Of a stretch of DNA of 64,000 bases, positions 26,319-36,404 are shown one piece after another. The translations under genes and the position numbers were made by a program. This DNA comes from Gloeocapsopsis dulcis (lineage in GTDB: Bacteria; Cyanobacteriota; Cyanobacteriia; Cyanobacteriales; Chroococcidiopsidaceae). The notes under the pieces were generated by a model, which did no database searches, was not told the DNA's origin, and worked only from the letters and a program-made list of their open reading frames with translations. The DNA lies in contig NZ_CP119968.1 of assembly GCF_032163395.1 (NCBI RefSeq), positions 2,155,501-2,219,500 of the forward strand, in the 5' to 3' direction. The stretch's first letter is position 1; every line of letters starts with the position of its first letter.

Positions 26319-28201
26319 TTATGCTCTTCTAGTGCGATAAGCCTGATACGGATGCGTTAGCTTATCGGGATATTTAAGTTCTAATTGACCATCACTTACC
26401 ATCTGATTCAAATAGCTAGTTCTTAATGTATTTGGAGAACGATCCAAAAGCTCTGCCAACTCTTTTTGGGTTAAAAATTGTTTGCGACAAAGTTTTAGAA
26501 TTACTTCCTGCATTAACTCTTTTGAAGCCTTACCTTTTTCTCTGACAGGAGCTGCGAGTGCAGAAAGAGATGACAAATGATCGGAGCTTGCGGGCAAATG
26601 ATCGGAGCTTGCGGGCAAATGATCGGAGCTTGACAATAAATCTTTTCCTGATGACTCAATATCTAACCTGTAGCTATGTTCTACTAAATTGTCGTCTGAG
26701 CAGGGCGGCTCACCTGGAAAAAAGTAGAAAGTACCTCGCGTAGCACCGTCAGATTCAAGAAAACCATCTCTAACAAGGGAAGACAGCACTTGACTCAAAT
26801 CTCGAGGATGAGCTGTCGTCATATCCTTAAGGCGGGCATGAGTAACTTTCCCTTCATTGGCAACTGTTACCAGCGCAAGCATTTGATCATTGGAAAGTTC
26901 TCGAAAAGGCGATCCAAACCGATCATCAAGCTTTTTGAGGGTTTCTTCGGGGAGCAGACTCACCATTTTCATAGATAGTAAAGTCTGCTCCGGCTCCAAT
27001 TGCTCCCAAAGCTCAGGTAATCGCCAATGTTGTTGCTTCCAGTTATTGTATATTCTAGGTATTCCTGAGCCTGCTTGCTCTCCTAGTCCAACCAGTTGAA
27101 ACATCTTTTGTAAGTTGCGATTTCGGCAGTCACTAATTCCCCCTTGTTTAACTTCTTCTAGTGGTAAACGCATAGAACCGGGGTTGCGAAAACCAAACAT
27201 ATCTGGTCGTTTTACCACAAGGATTGACACCCGTCCGGTATAATCTGCATGAATCAGTGTGTTTACTAAAGCCTCACGTAATGCTTCGTGCACAGGTGTT
27301 TCATCTATACGCTCCGTTCCTTTAAGTTTGAAAGGAACTTTAAGGTCTGCGAAAAGCTTTTGAATCACCCGTCGGTAAAAATCATAAAGATTACCTGACC
27401 ACGTTCCGTCTGTTGTCAATCGGTCTACCCAACGAGCCTCAGTCTTAGGTCGAGGACTTTCCTGATAATCAACTACATAATTAGGGACAGCATCGAGAAT
27501 TGAGCGTAGCTTCCCAAACATAAGTAGACCAGCAAGTCTAAGACCTTCTACTCCAGTTTGCCGATCACGACCCCACCCACCAATAGACCGAAGAAATTCT
27601 CGATCATCCAGCTCGAGCCAAGGATGATCAGGTTTAGTAGCCTTAAACAGATTTCGATAAACGTTAAATGTGTTGAGATTTAAATCTTCAAAACTGTAAC
27701 CCTCCAGCAGCCTAGCATCTCGTACATCTTCGACTTGCTCGGCTAACATCCGCCTAACTGTCTCTTCATCGCAGAGGTAATCGCCTTCGTAGTTGCGTCG
27801 ATAGGTTCCTGTTAAAGGATTTTGTTTTATATAGACTGGGCGCTGCGTTCGTCTTGCTCGTGGTACTTGTACTCGAATTACTTGTTTGCTCTGAATATTG
27901 ATGACTTCTACCATCGCATTAGTCAGCAGATTGACACTAACTCTCTAGCGATTATTTAGACCATCCCAAAGGTTTTTTAATACGTTGGATGGGTTAGCAA
28001 TGCCAGTAACATCAAATTTTCTTTTAGATAGCTCATCAATCCTAAAAAAATTACTCCACCTTGAGTATTTGCCATTGCAACATAAGACTCGAAGAAGCTT
28101 TTGGGACATTCACCTTGCCCATCATGACCTGCAGCTTTTTTAACTTCGACATCATAGCCCTCAGCTAATTCTTCAAGGTCTATTAGACTCAGGTTTGCCA
28201 T
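26319..28201 (-). pseudogene. AlbA_2 / RecG-like ATP-binding protein, broken
   Basis: The N-terminal part starts at ATG 28201 (ANLSLIDLEELAEGYDVEVKK, then YVAMANTQGGVIFLG), an AlbA_2 (Schlafen-AlbA) domain. Near 28036 one base is lost. The correct frame then continues as ELSKRKFDVTGIANPSNVL and meets an in-frame TAG near 27942 before resuming at 27914 for 531 open codons. That part has a HATPase_c_4-like region (EALREALVNTLIHADYTG), a winged helix and three copies of a 7-residue SSDHLPA-type repeat. These proteins are probably regulators or defence-linked ATPases. The 531-aa part could still be translated from its own ATG. Confidence 0.75.
26574..26633. repeat. 21-bp tandem repeat, three copies
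   Basis: CAAATGATCGGAGCTTGCGGG occurs at 26574-26594 and 26595-26615, with a third, partial copy to about 26633. It lies in the open C-terminal frame of the AlbA/ATPase gene and encodes repeated SSDHLPA. Confidence 0.9.
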
Positions 28202-28473
28202 TGTTCGCCTCTCGTTGAGTACTTCCTTAACCAAAACTCCTATGATAGTTAGATTGTAGCCATTGCGATAAGAGGACAAAGTAGCGGGGCGCGTTATGCA
28301 ACGCTAACCTCAGCTCACAACTGATGACCATTCAACTGGCGCGATCGCTCTTTTACTCCCTAAGCGCGATCGCGCCTTGCTAGAATTTTGTCATTTACAA
28401 ATGCATTGAAAAACTCAGGCCAGCCATTGAGCTAATAGAAGCGATCAATGCGTAAACGGTGAACCGACGCATT

Positions 28474-28654
28474 ATGATTATTGGAGAAGCAGCAAATCGT
28501 ATTTCACAGGAAACACGTCAAATCTCCTGAATCATCTTCCTTAAAGACGGGTGTTCGGAAGCGGAATATTGTGTTACATGAATATGCAAATGTGAACCTT
28601 GGCATCGTTTGGAATACCGTTCAATCTAGGGTATTGGAATCAGAAACCAGCTAA
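28474..28654 (+). pseudogene. HepT-like (DUF86) HEPN toxin fragment
   Basis: ATG 28474 opens MIIGEAANRISQETRQ and hits a TGA. The sequence resumes in another frame at about 28550 with VRKRNIVLHEYANVNLGIVWNTV. This contains the HEPN RNase motif Rx4HxY (RNIVLHEY). HepT is the toxin of MntA/HepT modules. The N-terminal helices and the MntA nucleotidyltransferase are missing. It is clearly decayed. Confidence 0.7.
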
Positions 28655-28673
28655 TTGCTGGAGAAAGCCAGTA

Positions 28674-29357
28674 TCAAGTACGAACAGCTTCTAAAATACG
28701 AGAAAAGTAAAAGCGAGTGCGTGTCATTGCTTGGCGTTGGATTGTCAAACCTTGGCTATTGAGAATTTTCACAACATCAGCTTCTTTGTGTAAATAAGCA
28801 CGAGTGGCTTTACTAGGTCCTGGAAAGAAACTACCAATCTTTTTCAGTAAACTCAAGGCAGGAGTTTTAGGGGCAAAGCTAAGAAGCAAGCGCGATTCGG
28901 CTAACGAACATAAATGCGAAATCATCTCTGCTGCTTGATCTTGTGGGTAGTGAATTAGCACGTCCAAACAAATCACAGTATGATATTTGCCACTAAGATG
29001 TTCTAAATCTTGTACCGTAAAGGTGAGATTATCTGTGTTAGCTAATTCTGCCACAGCGCGATCTTGCGCTTCTCCCACCATCTTTTCTGAAATGTCACTC
29101 GCGTACACTCTTGCCCCAGCTTGCGCCAAGGGAATACTCAGACTTCCCACACCACAACCTGCATCACAAATCGACATTCCTGCTAAATTATCGTCTTGTA
29201 GCCAATTGAGAACTGTTTCGACGGTTTGTTGATGTCCGTTACGGATATCGAGTTGTACTTTATTGACTTCACCGCCGCAATAAATTCGTCGCCAGCGATC
29301 AAACCCCGTAGAGTTAAAGTAATCCTTGACTATTGTTTTATCGTCTGCTGCGTTCAT
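28674..29357 (-). CDS. chlM: Magnesium-protoporphyrin IX methyltransferase
   Basis: The 227-aa SAM-dependent methyltransferase has the family pattern VKDYFNSTGFDRWRRIYCGG at the N-terminus, SAM motif I ICDAGCGVGSLSIPLA, then VICLDVLIHYP and a C-terminal RTRFYFSRILEAVR. It transfers a methyl group to the C13 propionate of Mg-protoporphyrin IX in chlorophyll synthesis. I use the ATG at 29357; a TTG at 29384 would add nine residues. The downstream neighbour is pseudogene debris, so it is probably monocistronic. Confidence 0.94.
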   Translation of the reverse strand: MNAADDKTIVKDYFNSTGFDRWRRIYCGGEVNKVQLDIRNGHQQTVETVLNWLQDDNLAGMSICDAGCGVGSLSIPLAQAGARVYASDISEKMVGEAQDRAVAELANTDNLTFTVQDLEHLSGKYHTVICLDVLIHYPQDQAAEMISHLCSLAESRLLLSFAPKTPALSLLKKIGSFFPGPSKATRAYLHKEADVVKILNSQGLTIQRQAMTRTRFYFSRILEAVRT

Positions 29358-29427
29358 AAAACTAGATTTATTATGAGTTCCCAACGCTTTAACTTACCAT
29401 GGGTTGAGAGCAAAGAGCGCAGGGGAG

Positions 29428-29577
29428 CAGGGGAGAGGGAGAGTTATGAGTTCTCAGTGTTGAGTGCTGAGCTTAAGAGAGTGGTGAAGTGTTGAGTGTT
29501 GAGTTATGAGTTATTTTCTTCAATTCAAAACTCAAAATTAAAAATTAAAAACTCTTTAGGACTCAAAACTCACGCAT
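29428..29577. repeat. Array of TGAGTGTTGAGT/ACTCAAAACTCA repeats
   Basis: The first half carries iterations of gttgagtgttgagttatgagtt. The second half carries the inverted form (caattcaaaactcaaaatt, ttaggactcaaaactcac). The two halves could fold into a long hairpin between chlM and nagA. The same words recur near 25345 and 42958. Confidence 0.65.
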
Positions 29578-29583
29578 TCAAAA

Positions 29584-30765
29584 CTAATCACTAGCCACTA
29601 ATACACTCTCTAATCTGCACCAAGTCAGTTCTTTTATAGTTTCATTCCAGTTCCAGCGTAGTAGTTGGGTTGCAGGATTACCGATGAATTCTGGTAAGTG
29701 AATTGCTTTACGGGGTGCTGTTGTAGCAAGCGCGATCGCACTTCCAGCATCACAAACACCCCAATCTACCAAATTTTGGACTCCTACGAGCAAGGGCAGT
29801 GTTGTTCCCGCTAGAGTGCCGTCAGCTAATTTTGCTGTACCACGATTGACCGTAATTTGGCGCGTATCCCAAGGGTAAGCGCCATCGGGCAACCCTAGAG
29901 GTGCTAAGGCGTCGCTGACAAGAAAGATTTTTTGTTCGTAACCGCTTGCTTGAAGCAAAATTTTCAGCATTATTGGACAAACGTGCTGTCCATCGGCAAT
30001 TAAGCCACACCAAACACCAGGATGGACGATCGCCGCACCCAACAGCCCTGGTTCGCGATGATGAAGTCCTGGCATCGCGTTAAATGCATGAGTTACCATT
30101 GTTGCCCCACGTTCAAAGGCGCGTTGTGCTTCGTCTGCGGTAGCTTGGGAGTGACTGAGGCTGATTGTAATACCAAGTGAACGAAGATAGGCGATCGCTT
30201 CGCCAGTAGCGTCTAATTCGGGTGCTAAGGTGATAACTTTGACGATCGACGCATAGTCACCAATAACACGCTGAACTTGTTCGATTGTCAGTGGTAACAA
30301 ATACTCGGCGGGGTGCGCACCGCGCTTCTGGTAATTCAGAAATGGTCCTTCTAAATGCACTCCCAAAACTTTGGCTTGTTGCGGCTGGGTCTGACTTTGC
30401 ATAAATTCGGCAATGACAGCAAGCGATCGCTGAAAATTCTCTATCGAAGTTGTCACCAGTGTCGGTAAAAAACCATCAACTCCCTGTTGCCACAAAAACT
30501 TACAGATTGCTTCTAATTTGGGAAAATCTCTGGCTTCAATTTCAGGAAAAGCAAGCCCCAGCGCACCATTAATTTGTAAATCAACGCCTCCTAAAGAAAT
30601 CCAATCTCCAGCAACGTCTAAACCCCGCGCTGGTTTTCCTTCACTCATCGGTAATATCTGAGTTATCCTGTCCTGAGCAATACAAATTTGCTGTAAGTCT
30701 AGATAACCTGGTAGCCGTGCATTAATAATATTCAAGTTAGCGATCGGTGCTATTGATTCTGTCAT
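29584..30765 (-). CDS. nagA: N-acetylglucosamine-6-phosphate deacetylase
   Basis: The 393-aa amidohydrolase has [13 protein letters not shown], the metal-ligand Glu in [10 protein letters not shown] (about residue 140), LSHSQA and [17 protein letters not shown] with metal and substrate histidines, and the catalytic Asp in [11 protein letters not shown]. It removes acetate from GlcNAc-6-P in amino-sugar recycling. The usual HxH motif near the N-terminus is replaced, as in other NagA proteins. ATG 30765 directly follows a GTG. It is divergent from purE with a 62-bp gap between start codons. Confidence 0.93.
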   Translation of the reverse strand: MTESIAPIANLNIINARLPGYLDLQQICIAQDRITQILPMSEGKPARGLDVAGDWISLGGVDLQINGALGLAFPEIEARDFPKLEAICKFLWQQGVDGFLPTLVTTSIENFQRSLAVIAEFMQSQTQPQQAKVLGVHLEGPFLNYQKRGAHPAEYLLPLTIEQVQRVIGDYASIVKVITLAPELDATGEAIAYLRSLGITISLSHSQATADEAQRAFERGATMVTHAFNAMPGLHHREPGLLGAAIVHPGVWCGLIADGQHVCPIMLKILLQASGYEQKIFLVSDALAPLGLPDGAYPWDTRQITVNRGTAKLADGTLAGTTLPLLVGVQNLVDWGVCDAGSAIALATTAPRKAIHLPEFIGNPATQLLRWNWNETIKELTWCRLESVLVASD

Positions 30766-30827
30766 CACTTGTGTCAGAAGATAAACCCAAGTGCAATCCC
30801 AGTTTACAACTAACCCTAACTCTTCAC

Positions 30828-31346
30828 ATGACTCAACCTCTTATTGGCATTATCATGGGCAGCGATTCCGATTTGCCCACTATGCAAGAGGCGATCGCAG
30901 TTTGTACCGAATTTGATGTGGCGTGTGAAGTGGCGATCGTGTCAGCGCATCGTACGCCTGAGCGCATGGTAGAATACGCCAAATCTGCTCACCAGCGCGC
31001 CATTAAAGTCATCATTGCAGGTGCAGGTGGGGCGGCGCATTTACCAGGGATGGTTGCTGCTTTAACTCCTTTACCCGTGATCGGAGTTCCTGTGCCTAGC
31101 CGCCATTTACAAGGAGTTGATTCGCTCTACTCGATTGTACAGATGCCAGCAGGTATCCCTGTTGCTACTGTTGCGATCGGCAATGCTAAAAATGCTGGAT
31201 TACTTGCAGTGCAAATTCTCGCCACTCACAGTCCTGAGTTACTTCAACAAGTGCAAGCATATCGTGCTGCTTTAACTGCCACTGTGATGGAAAAGCAAGA
31301 CAAACTTGAGGAAGTAGGCTATCAAAATTACTTATCTAATTTGTAA
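30828..31346 (+). CDS. purE: N5-carboxyaminoimidazole ribonucleotide mutase
   Basis: The 172-aa product has the PurE class I signature [13 protein letters not shown] at the N-terminus, [10 protein letters not shown] (about residue 44) and [13 protein letters not shown]. It rearranges N5-CAIR to CAIR in purine synthesis. I chose the ATG at 30828, which begins the conserved region; a longer frame would overlap nagA. Length is normal. Confidence 0.96.
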   Translation: MTQPLIGIIMGSDSDLPTMQEAIAVCTEFDVACEVAIVSAHRTPERMVEYAKSAHQRAIKVIIAGAGGAAHLPGMVAALTPLPVIGVPVPSRHLQGVDSLYSIVQMPAGIPVATVAIGNAKNAGLLAVQILATHSPELLQQVQAYRAALTATVMEKQDKLEEVGYQNYLSNL

Positions 31347-31765
31347 CAAAATTTATCAATCAAAAACGATGCATTTTCTGCATAATTTTGACATAAAGAA
31401 CACAAACAATTACTTTTTCCTAGATTCTTTATGCTTTTCTGCTGCTAGCAGGCATTTACGAACTTTTGGTTTTTGCTCCAAGCTAGCAAAAGCAATCTGC
31501 CAGTAACTGTAATTAATTATACAGATCGCCAGCTTAAAAAAATACAAGATCATAATCTCAAAACTATCAATAATTCCTTATGAGGACTCATCTCATAGCC
31601 TGATCGGGTTCTGGAATTATTGGAATCTGTGTGAGTAAGTAAGCTGCGAATAGATAACAGGCACCTATGATTGCAGCTTGTACAGCTAGCTGAGCATAAA
31701 GCATAAATAGCTATTTCATTAAAGCAATGACAATGTGTTTTCGCAGTTAAGGATCGGTTCAAGGA
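31347..31765. other. Intergenic region upstream of amt
   Basis: A 419-bp spacer between purE and the ammonium transporter. It holds the NtcA-type site listed separately. I see no gene in it; the open frame on the opposite strand has no recognisable product. Confidence 0.5.
31509..31522 (+). promoter_or_regulatory. NtcA-binding site (GTA-N8-TAC)
   Basis: GTAATTAATTATAC matches the NtcA consensus exactly, and a TACAAGAT/CATAAT A+T-rich -10-like region follows at 20-28 bp. It lies 243 bp before the amt start. NtcA activation of ammonium transporters under nitrogen limitation is well established in cyanobacteria. Confidence 0.7.
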
Positions 31766-33394
31766 ATGAAGCTAAAACTAAAGCACAAGAAGAAATGGAG
31801 AAATGATAGAAAGCGACCGCAGGCAAGTCGGTACGCTAGTAGCTCCTCTGTAAGAACAAGTACATTTTTTACGCAGTTGCAGAAGGCAATCAAGCGACTG
31901 TCTCCTACTTGGCGAGCCTGCATTCCGCTGTCAATTTTTATTGTATTAGCTTGGGGTTATGCTGCTGTTGCCCAAGATGCTCCTGCAGCTAGTCCCGATC
32001 GCACAACACAAGATTTATTAGATCTTAGGGTAGGCTTAGACACCCTATGGGTGTGTGTTGCTGCCTTTCTAGTGTTCTTTATGAACGCTGGTTTCGGAAT
32101 GCTAGAAACCGGCTTCTGCCGTCAGAAAAATGCTGTCAACATTCTGTCTAAAAACTTGATCGTGTTTGCATTGTCTACCATTGCTTTCTGGGCGATCGGA
32201 TTTGCACTCATGTTTGGCGATGGTAATGCTTTTTTTGGCACAAATGGTTGGTTTTTGACAGGTGCAGACAATAGCCCATCAACAGGAGATGCCTACCAAG
32301 GTGTCTTTAGCGCTTTAAACTGGACAGGCGTACCTCTAGCCGCAAAATTCTTGTTCCAGTTGGTATTTGCTGGAACAGCAGCAACGATTGTCTCTGGAGC
32401 CGTTGCTGAGCGCATCAAGTTTGTTGACTTTTTGATTTTTAGTCTTTTACTCGTAGGAATCGCTTATCCGATCACTGGTCACTGGATTTGGGGTGGTGGT
32501 TGGCTAACTGATGCTGGGTTCTGGGATTTTGCTGGTTCAACCGTAGTTCACTCAGTCGGTGGTTGGGCAGCGCTAACGGGAGCAGCGATTTTGGGTCCCC
32601 GCTTGGGTAAATACCAAGATGGTGTTTCTGTCGCCATGCCAGGACACAACATGAGTATTGCGATGTTGGGTTGTCTCATCCTGTGGTTAGGCTGGTTTGG
32701 GTTTAACCCTGGTTCTACGATGGCAGTAAGTCCTAGCATTGCGCATATTGCTGTAACAACAAATATTGCCGCTTCAACAGGTGGTATTGCGGCGACAATC
32801 GTTGCTTGGCTATACCTTGGTAAGCCTGACTTATCAATGATTATTAATGGTATCTTGGCAGGTTTAGTGGCAATTACCGCACCTTGTGCATTTGTGAGCT
32901 TGCCTTGGGCAGCAGTGATTGGTTTCATTGCTGGTGTTATTGTTGTCTTCTCCGTTACTTGGTTTGATAAAATCCGCATTGACGATCCTGTAGGTGCTAC
33001 TTCAGTTCACCTCGTTTGCGGTGTCTGGGGAACGCTTGCAGTTGGTTTATTTGCTGAAGGACCTGGCGGTGCTTTGAATATTTACGAAGAAGGTGCAGGT
33101 CCCATCCGTGGCTTATTACTTGGTGGTGGATTTGGAGCATTGGTGCCGCAAATCATTGGCGTTCTCGCGGTTGGTGGCTTCACGGTTTTGGTTACGACGA
33201 TCTTCTGGTATATCTTGAAGGCTACTTTGGGTATCCGAGTCACACCTCGAGAAGAAGTCGAAGGTTTGGATATCAGCGAGCACGGAATGGAAGCTTATAG
33301 TGGTTTCCTCAAAGAGGCAGATGCGAGTGGAATGGCAGATCCTAGTGTGTACGGTGCTACACGACGTCCTGGTGATGTTTCTAGTACATACTAA
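31766..33394 (+). CDS. amt: Ammonium transporter
   Basis: The 542-aa product has an unusually long, basic N-terminus (about 50 residues, [10 protein letters not shown]-rich) before a signal-like helix ending AVAQDAPA. The 11-helix Amt core follows: [54 protein letters not shown] and [25 protein letters not shown], with the twin pore histidines. It takes up ammonium across the plasma membrane. The likely control is NtcA through the upstream GTA-N8-TAC. The N-terminal extension may be partly mis-started, but no later ATG precedes the signal helix. Confidence 0.95.
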   Translation: MKLKLKHKKKWRNDRKRPQASRYASSSSVRTSTFFTQLQKAIKRLSPTWRACIPLSIFIVLAWGYAAVAQDAPAASPDRTTQDLLDLRVGLDTLWVCVAAFLVFFMNAGFGMLETGFCRQKNAVNILSKNLIVFALSTIAFWAIGFALMFGDGNAFFGTNGWFLTGADNSPSTGDAYQGVFSALNWTGVPLAAKFLFQLVFAGTAATIVSGAVAERIKFVDFLIFSLLLVGIAYPITGHWIWGGGWLTDAGFWDFAGSTVVHSVGGWAALTGAAILGPRLGKYQDGVSVAMPGHNMSIAMLGCLILWLGWFGFNPGSTMAVSPSIAHIAVTTNIAASTGGIAATIVAWLYLGKPDLSMIINGILAGLVAITAPCAFVSLPWAAVIGFIAGVIVVFSVTWFDKIRIDDPVGATSVHLVCGVWGTLAVGLFAEGPGGALNIYEEGAGPIRGLLLGGGFGALVPQIIGVLAVGGFTVLVTTIFWYILKATLGIRVTPREEVEGLDISEHGMEAYSGFLKEADASGMADPSVYGATRRPGDVSSTY

Positions 33395-33431
33395 TATTGC
33401 TTAACGTACTACTGTAATTTCTCCATATCAT

Positions 33432-33461
33432 AACCGTCGCAACTGTGTGGCGGTTTTTTTT
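33432..33461 (+). terminator. Terminator of amt
   Basis: AACCGTCGC (33432-33440) pairs with GTGGCGGTT (33447-33455), with two G-U pairs, around a 6-nt loop. A run of eight T ends it. Confidence 0.8.
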
Positions 33462-33569
33462 GTAGGGCTATTAAGCACAAGTATTTCATTAAAGACAGCA
33501 TTAAATTAGCATCTAAGCGTTTTATGATCGATCTTGAGATGCTCCAGAATTATGAGAGGCAACACCTGC

Positions 33570-34766
33570 ATGGATACAAAAGCTTTTAAGCGATCGCTCC
33601 AACATTCACAAAATTACCACCGTAAAGGATTTGGACATCAAGTAGAAGTCGCCACGCAGCTGCAATCTGAATATCAAAGCAATCTGGTGCAGGAAATTCG
33701 CGAGAATAACTACACGCTGCAACGCGGTGATGTCACAATTTATTTAGCTAAAGCGTTTGGTTTTTGCTGGGGTGTGGAACGTGCTGTTGCTATGGCTTAC
33801 GAAACTCGCCAGCACTTTCCTCAAGAAAGAATTTGGATTACTAACGAAATTATTCACAATCCTTCAGTCAATCAGCGCCTACGGGAAATGCAAGTTGGCT
33901 TTATTCCTGTAGAAGATGGCAATAAAGACTTTTCGATTGTTGCATCAGGAGATGTTGTGATTCTCCCTGCTTTTGGTGCGAGTGTTCAAGAAATGCAACT
34001 GTTGAATGACAAAGATTGCACAATTGTCGATACCACTTGCCCTTGGGTTTCCAAAGTTTGGAATACAGTAGAAAAGCACAAGAAAGGCGAACACACCTCG
34101 ATTATTCATGGTAAATACAACCACGAAGAAACTCTAGCAACAAGTTCTTTTGCAGGCAAATATTTGATCGTGTTGAATTTGGCACAAGCTGAGTATGTTG
34201 CCGATTACATTCTCAATGGCGGTGATAAAAACGAATTTTTAGCAAAATTTAGCCGCGCTTGTTCCGCAGGATTTGACCCCGATCGCGACTTAGAACGAGT
34301 CGGAATTGCCAACCAAACAACAATGCTCAAAAGTGAAACCGAGCAAATTGGTAAGCTATTTGAGCATACAATGTTGAAAAAATATGGTCCGACAAAGTTA
34401 AACGACCATTTTCAAAGCTTTAATACGATTTGCGATGCGACACAAGAGCGTCAGGATGCCATGTTTGAGCTTGTAGAAGAGAAGCTAGACTTAATGGTTG
34501 TGATTGGCGGCTTCAATTCTTCTAACACGACACACTTGCAAGAAATTGCCGTTGAACGCCAAATTCCGTCATATCACATTGACAGTGTCGATCGCATTGG
34601 TCCAGGGAATTGTGTAGAACACAGACAACTAAGTGGCGATCTGGCAGTAACTGAAAATTGGCTACCAGAAGGTGCGATCGCAATTGGAGTGACTTCTGGA
34701 GCCTCTACTCCTGATAAAGTTGTGGCAGATATTATTCAAAACATATTTGATATTAAATGCAGTTGA
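33570..34766 (+). CDS. ispH: 4-hydroxy-3-methylbut-2-enyl diphosphate reductase
   Basis: The 398-aa product has the three iron-sulfur cysteines in context ([34 protein letters not shown]) and the proton-relay TNEIIHNP. It makes IPP and DMAPP, the last step of the MEP pathway. The N-terminus [20 protein letters not shown] and the roughly 400-aa length are typical of the cyanobacterial and plant form, longer than the E. coli form. The ATG at 33570 is preferred over upstream in-frame starts. Confidence 0.97.
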   Translation: MDTKAFKRSLQHSQNYHRKGFGHQVEVATQLQSEYQSNLVQEIRENNYTLQRGDVTIYLAKAFGFCWGVERAVAMAYETRQHFPQERIWITNEIIHNPSVNQRLREMQVGFIPVEDGNKDFSIVASGDVVILPAFGASVQEMQLLNDKDCTIVDTTCPWVSKVWNTVEKHKKGEHTSIIHGKYNHEETLATSSFAGKYLIVLNLAQAEYVADYILNGGDKNEFLAKFSRACSAGFDPDRDLERVGIANQTTMLKSETEQIGKLFEHTMLKKYGPTKLNDHFQSFNTICDATQERQDAMFELVEEKLDLMVVIGGFNSSNTTHLQEIAVERQIPSYHIDSVDRIGPGNCVEHRQLSGDLAVTENWLPEGAIAIGVTSGASTPDKVVADIIQNIFDIKCS

Positions 34767-34838
34767 GATTGTTTTGTGCTCTAGGTGACACGATCGCTAG
34801 ATAATAGTGATGCAGCGTAGAGGAGCAAGTGGCAGCAT

Positions 34839-35312
34839 ATGATTAGGTCGTGGATGGTAATTGGAGCTGTAGCTTTTCTTGTTGCACTTGCTGCTAATTT
34901 TTTTACAAGAGGCGATCGCCGCTGGTTCCAACACTTGCGTCGCCCTGGATGGTTGACGTTTGAGCCATTAATTCCAATTATCTGGACAATTATTTTTATC
35001 TGTGGCGCTTGGTCAGCATATCTTGTTTGGGAAGCTAATCCTGGTGCTAATTTTACCTGGCTGTTAATGGGGTGTTATTTATTACTAGAAATAGTGACTG
35101 TTGCCTACAATCCAGTCATGTTTAGAACTCGTAGCCTTAAGGTGGGAACTATTCTCGGTGGTACTGGTGTAATTATTGGTCTTTTGTTAGCACTCACTGT
35201 GTTACCAATTTCTGGTTGGGCAGCGTTGTTACTTGTACCGTACTTGCTTTGGAGTCCAATTGGTACATATACTACTTGGGTAATGATGCACCTCAATCCT
35301 GCCGATGTGTAG
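34839..35312 (+). CDS. TspO/MBR family membrane protein
   Basis: The 157-aa product has five predicted transmembrane helices and a TspO-like layout, including RRPGWLTFEPLIPIIWTIIF (compare the P-W-x-F...P...W motif) and the C-terminal YLLWSPIGTYTTWVM. Aromatic residues expected in the tetrapyrrole-binding cavity are partly retained. It is somewhat divergent and may belong to a TspO-related subfamily. Functions in porphyrin transport or stress are inferred. It stands alone, 72 bp after ispH. Confidence 0.8.
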   Translation: MIRSWMVIGAVAFLVALAANFFTRGDRRWFQHLRRPGWLTFEPLIPIIWTIIFICGAWSAYLVWEANPGANFTWLLMGCYLLLEIVTVAYNPVMFRTRSLKVGTILGGTGVIIGLLLALTVLPISGWAALLLVPYLLWSPIGTYTTWVMMHLNPADV

Positions 35313-35435
35313 CAGTTTTCTTCGGCATACACTAACCGCGAACTCTATTCGCTAGAGCTATGGAGAATCAGCAGATAATGGAATAACCAAGGCAAGAATT
35401 CTTTTTTCACCTTTTGTCTGAAGTGGAGGTTGCCT

Positions 35436-36152
35436 GTGTCTGCGATCGCTCAAACTTCTTCCCAACTGGCTATTTCCTATCCTTTGCTACCTGACGATTT
35501 TCCCTTGCCGGATGATCCAGTGGAAAATACAGATCAGCCTTTATTGGCAGCTGCTTTGCGCCAGCCTTTGACAGCGTTTCCCAATTTAATGCAGGATGCT
35601 CTGGTTGTTTCTAACTTTGCTTTGTGTGCCGCGATTGAGGAACGCATTATCTGCAAAGCGCCAGATTGGATGTACGTGCGCCCTGTAAAACCTTGGCAGT
35701 CGTCTCAAGCTCGCCGCAGCTATACTCCTAATACTGAAGGAACAGTTCCCCAAGTAGTAATGGAGTTTCTCTCTGCTACCTATGGTGAAGAATACTCGGT
35801 TGAGTTTACAGAAGGGGTAGGCAAGTGGTTCTTTTACGAGCAAGTGATTCAAGTCCCTCGTTATATTATTTTTCGACCGGATACAGGGCGGATTGAAGTT
35901 TATGCGCTAGAGTCTAGACGTTATCAACTCGAATTGCCAAACGCATCAGAGCGTTACTGGATTCCTGGTTTAGAGCTATTTCTAGGGGTCTGGGAGGGAA
36001 CACACGAAGGCAGAACTGGCTATTGGCTGCGCTGGTGGAATGCTCAGGGAGAGTTACTGTTGTGGTCGGAAGAACGGGCAGAACAAGAACGCCAACGGGC
36101 GGAAAGATTAGCAGAACGGCTACGTCAGCTGGGAGTAGACCCAGAAGTTTGA
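35436..36152 (+). CDS. Uma2-family (DUF820) putative endonuclease-like protein
   Basis: The 238-aa product has the cyanobacterial Uma2/DUF820 layout: PLLAAALRQPL, CAAIEERIICKAPDWMYVRPV, VMEFLS, FYEQVIQVPRYIIF (partly matching the restriction-like fold, with Glu and Lys/Arg but a poor PD-ExK core), and a charged C-terminal coiled coil (EERAEQERQRAERLAERLRQ, residues about 208-227). Such proteins are abundant in cyanobacteria; nuclease activity is unproven. GGAGG at 35424 fits the GTG at 35436. Confidence 0.82.
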   Translation: MSAIAQTSSQLAISYPLLPDDFPLPDDPVENTDQPLLAAALRQPLTAFPNLMQDALVVSNFALCAAIEERIICKAPDWMYVRPVKPWQSSQARRSYTPNTEGTVPQVVMEFLSATYGEEYSVEFTEGVGKWFFYEQVIQVPRYIIFRPDTGRIEVYALESRRYQLELPNASERYWIPGLELFLGVWEGTHEGRTGYWLRWWNAQGELLLWSEERAEQERQRAERLAERLRQLGVDPEV

Positions 36153-36404
36153 GTGCTGTAGGTAGAGATCGCATTCCTTGACATAGCTACCAAATGCGAT
36201 CGCCTCTTCAACCGACTGCAAGGATGGCTTGTTAATAGATATAACTCGCACAATTTCCTAACCTTAGCCAAGACAAATCCTTGAATTGTTATTAATTCTG
36301 AGACTCAGATGATAGAGCTTGCTATACAATTTAGCTCCATTAGAGTCTTGCTAGCAGATGCAATTCATGCACCTTGTTAAGAGCAAGCTTGCACTTAACT
36401 AAAG

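Noticed and set aside
26574-26633. Possible CRISPR array
   Set aside because: The units are directly adjacent, with no spacers, and encode an in-frame peptide repeat.
27977-28279. 100-aa frame as an independent gene
   Set aside because: Its first half is the N-terminus of the AlbA/ATPase gene, and its C-terminal part is the wrong frame after a deletion.
31550-31762. 70-aa open frame on the minus strand before amt
   Set aside because: No start signal or recognisable product; it lies in the amt leader.
32548-32979. 143-aa open frame on the minus strand
   Set aside because: It is fully antisense to the conserved amt core.
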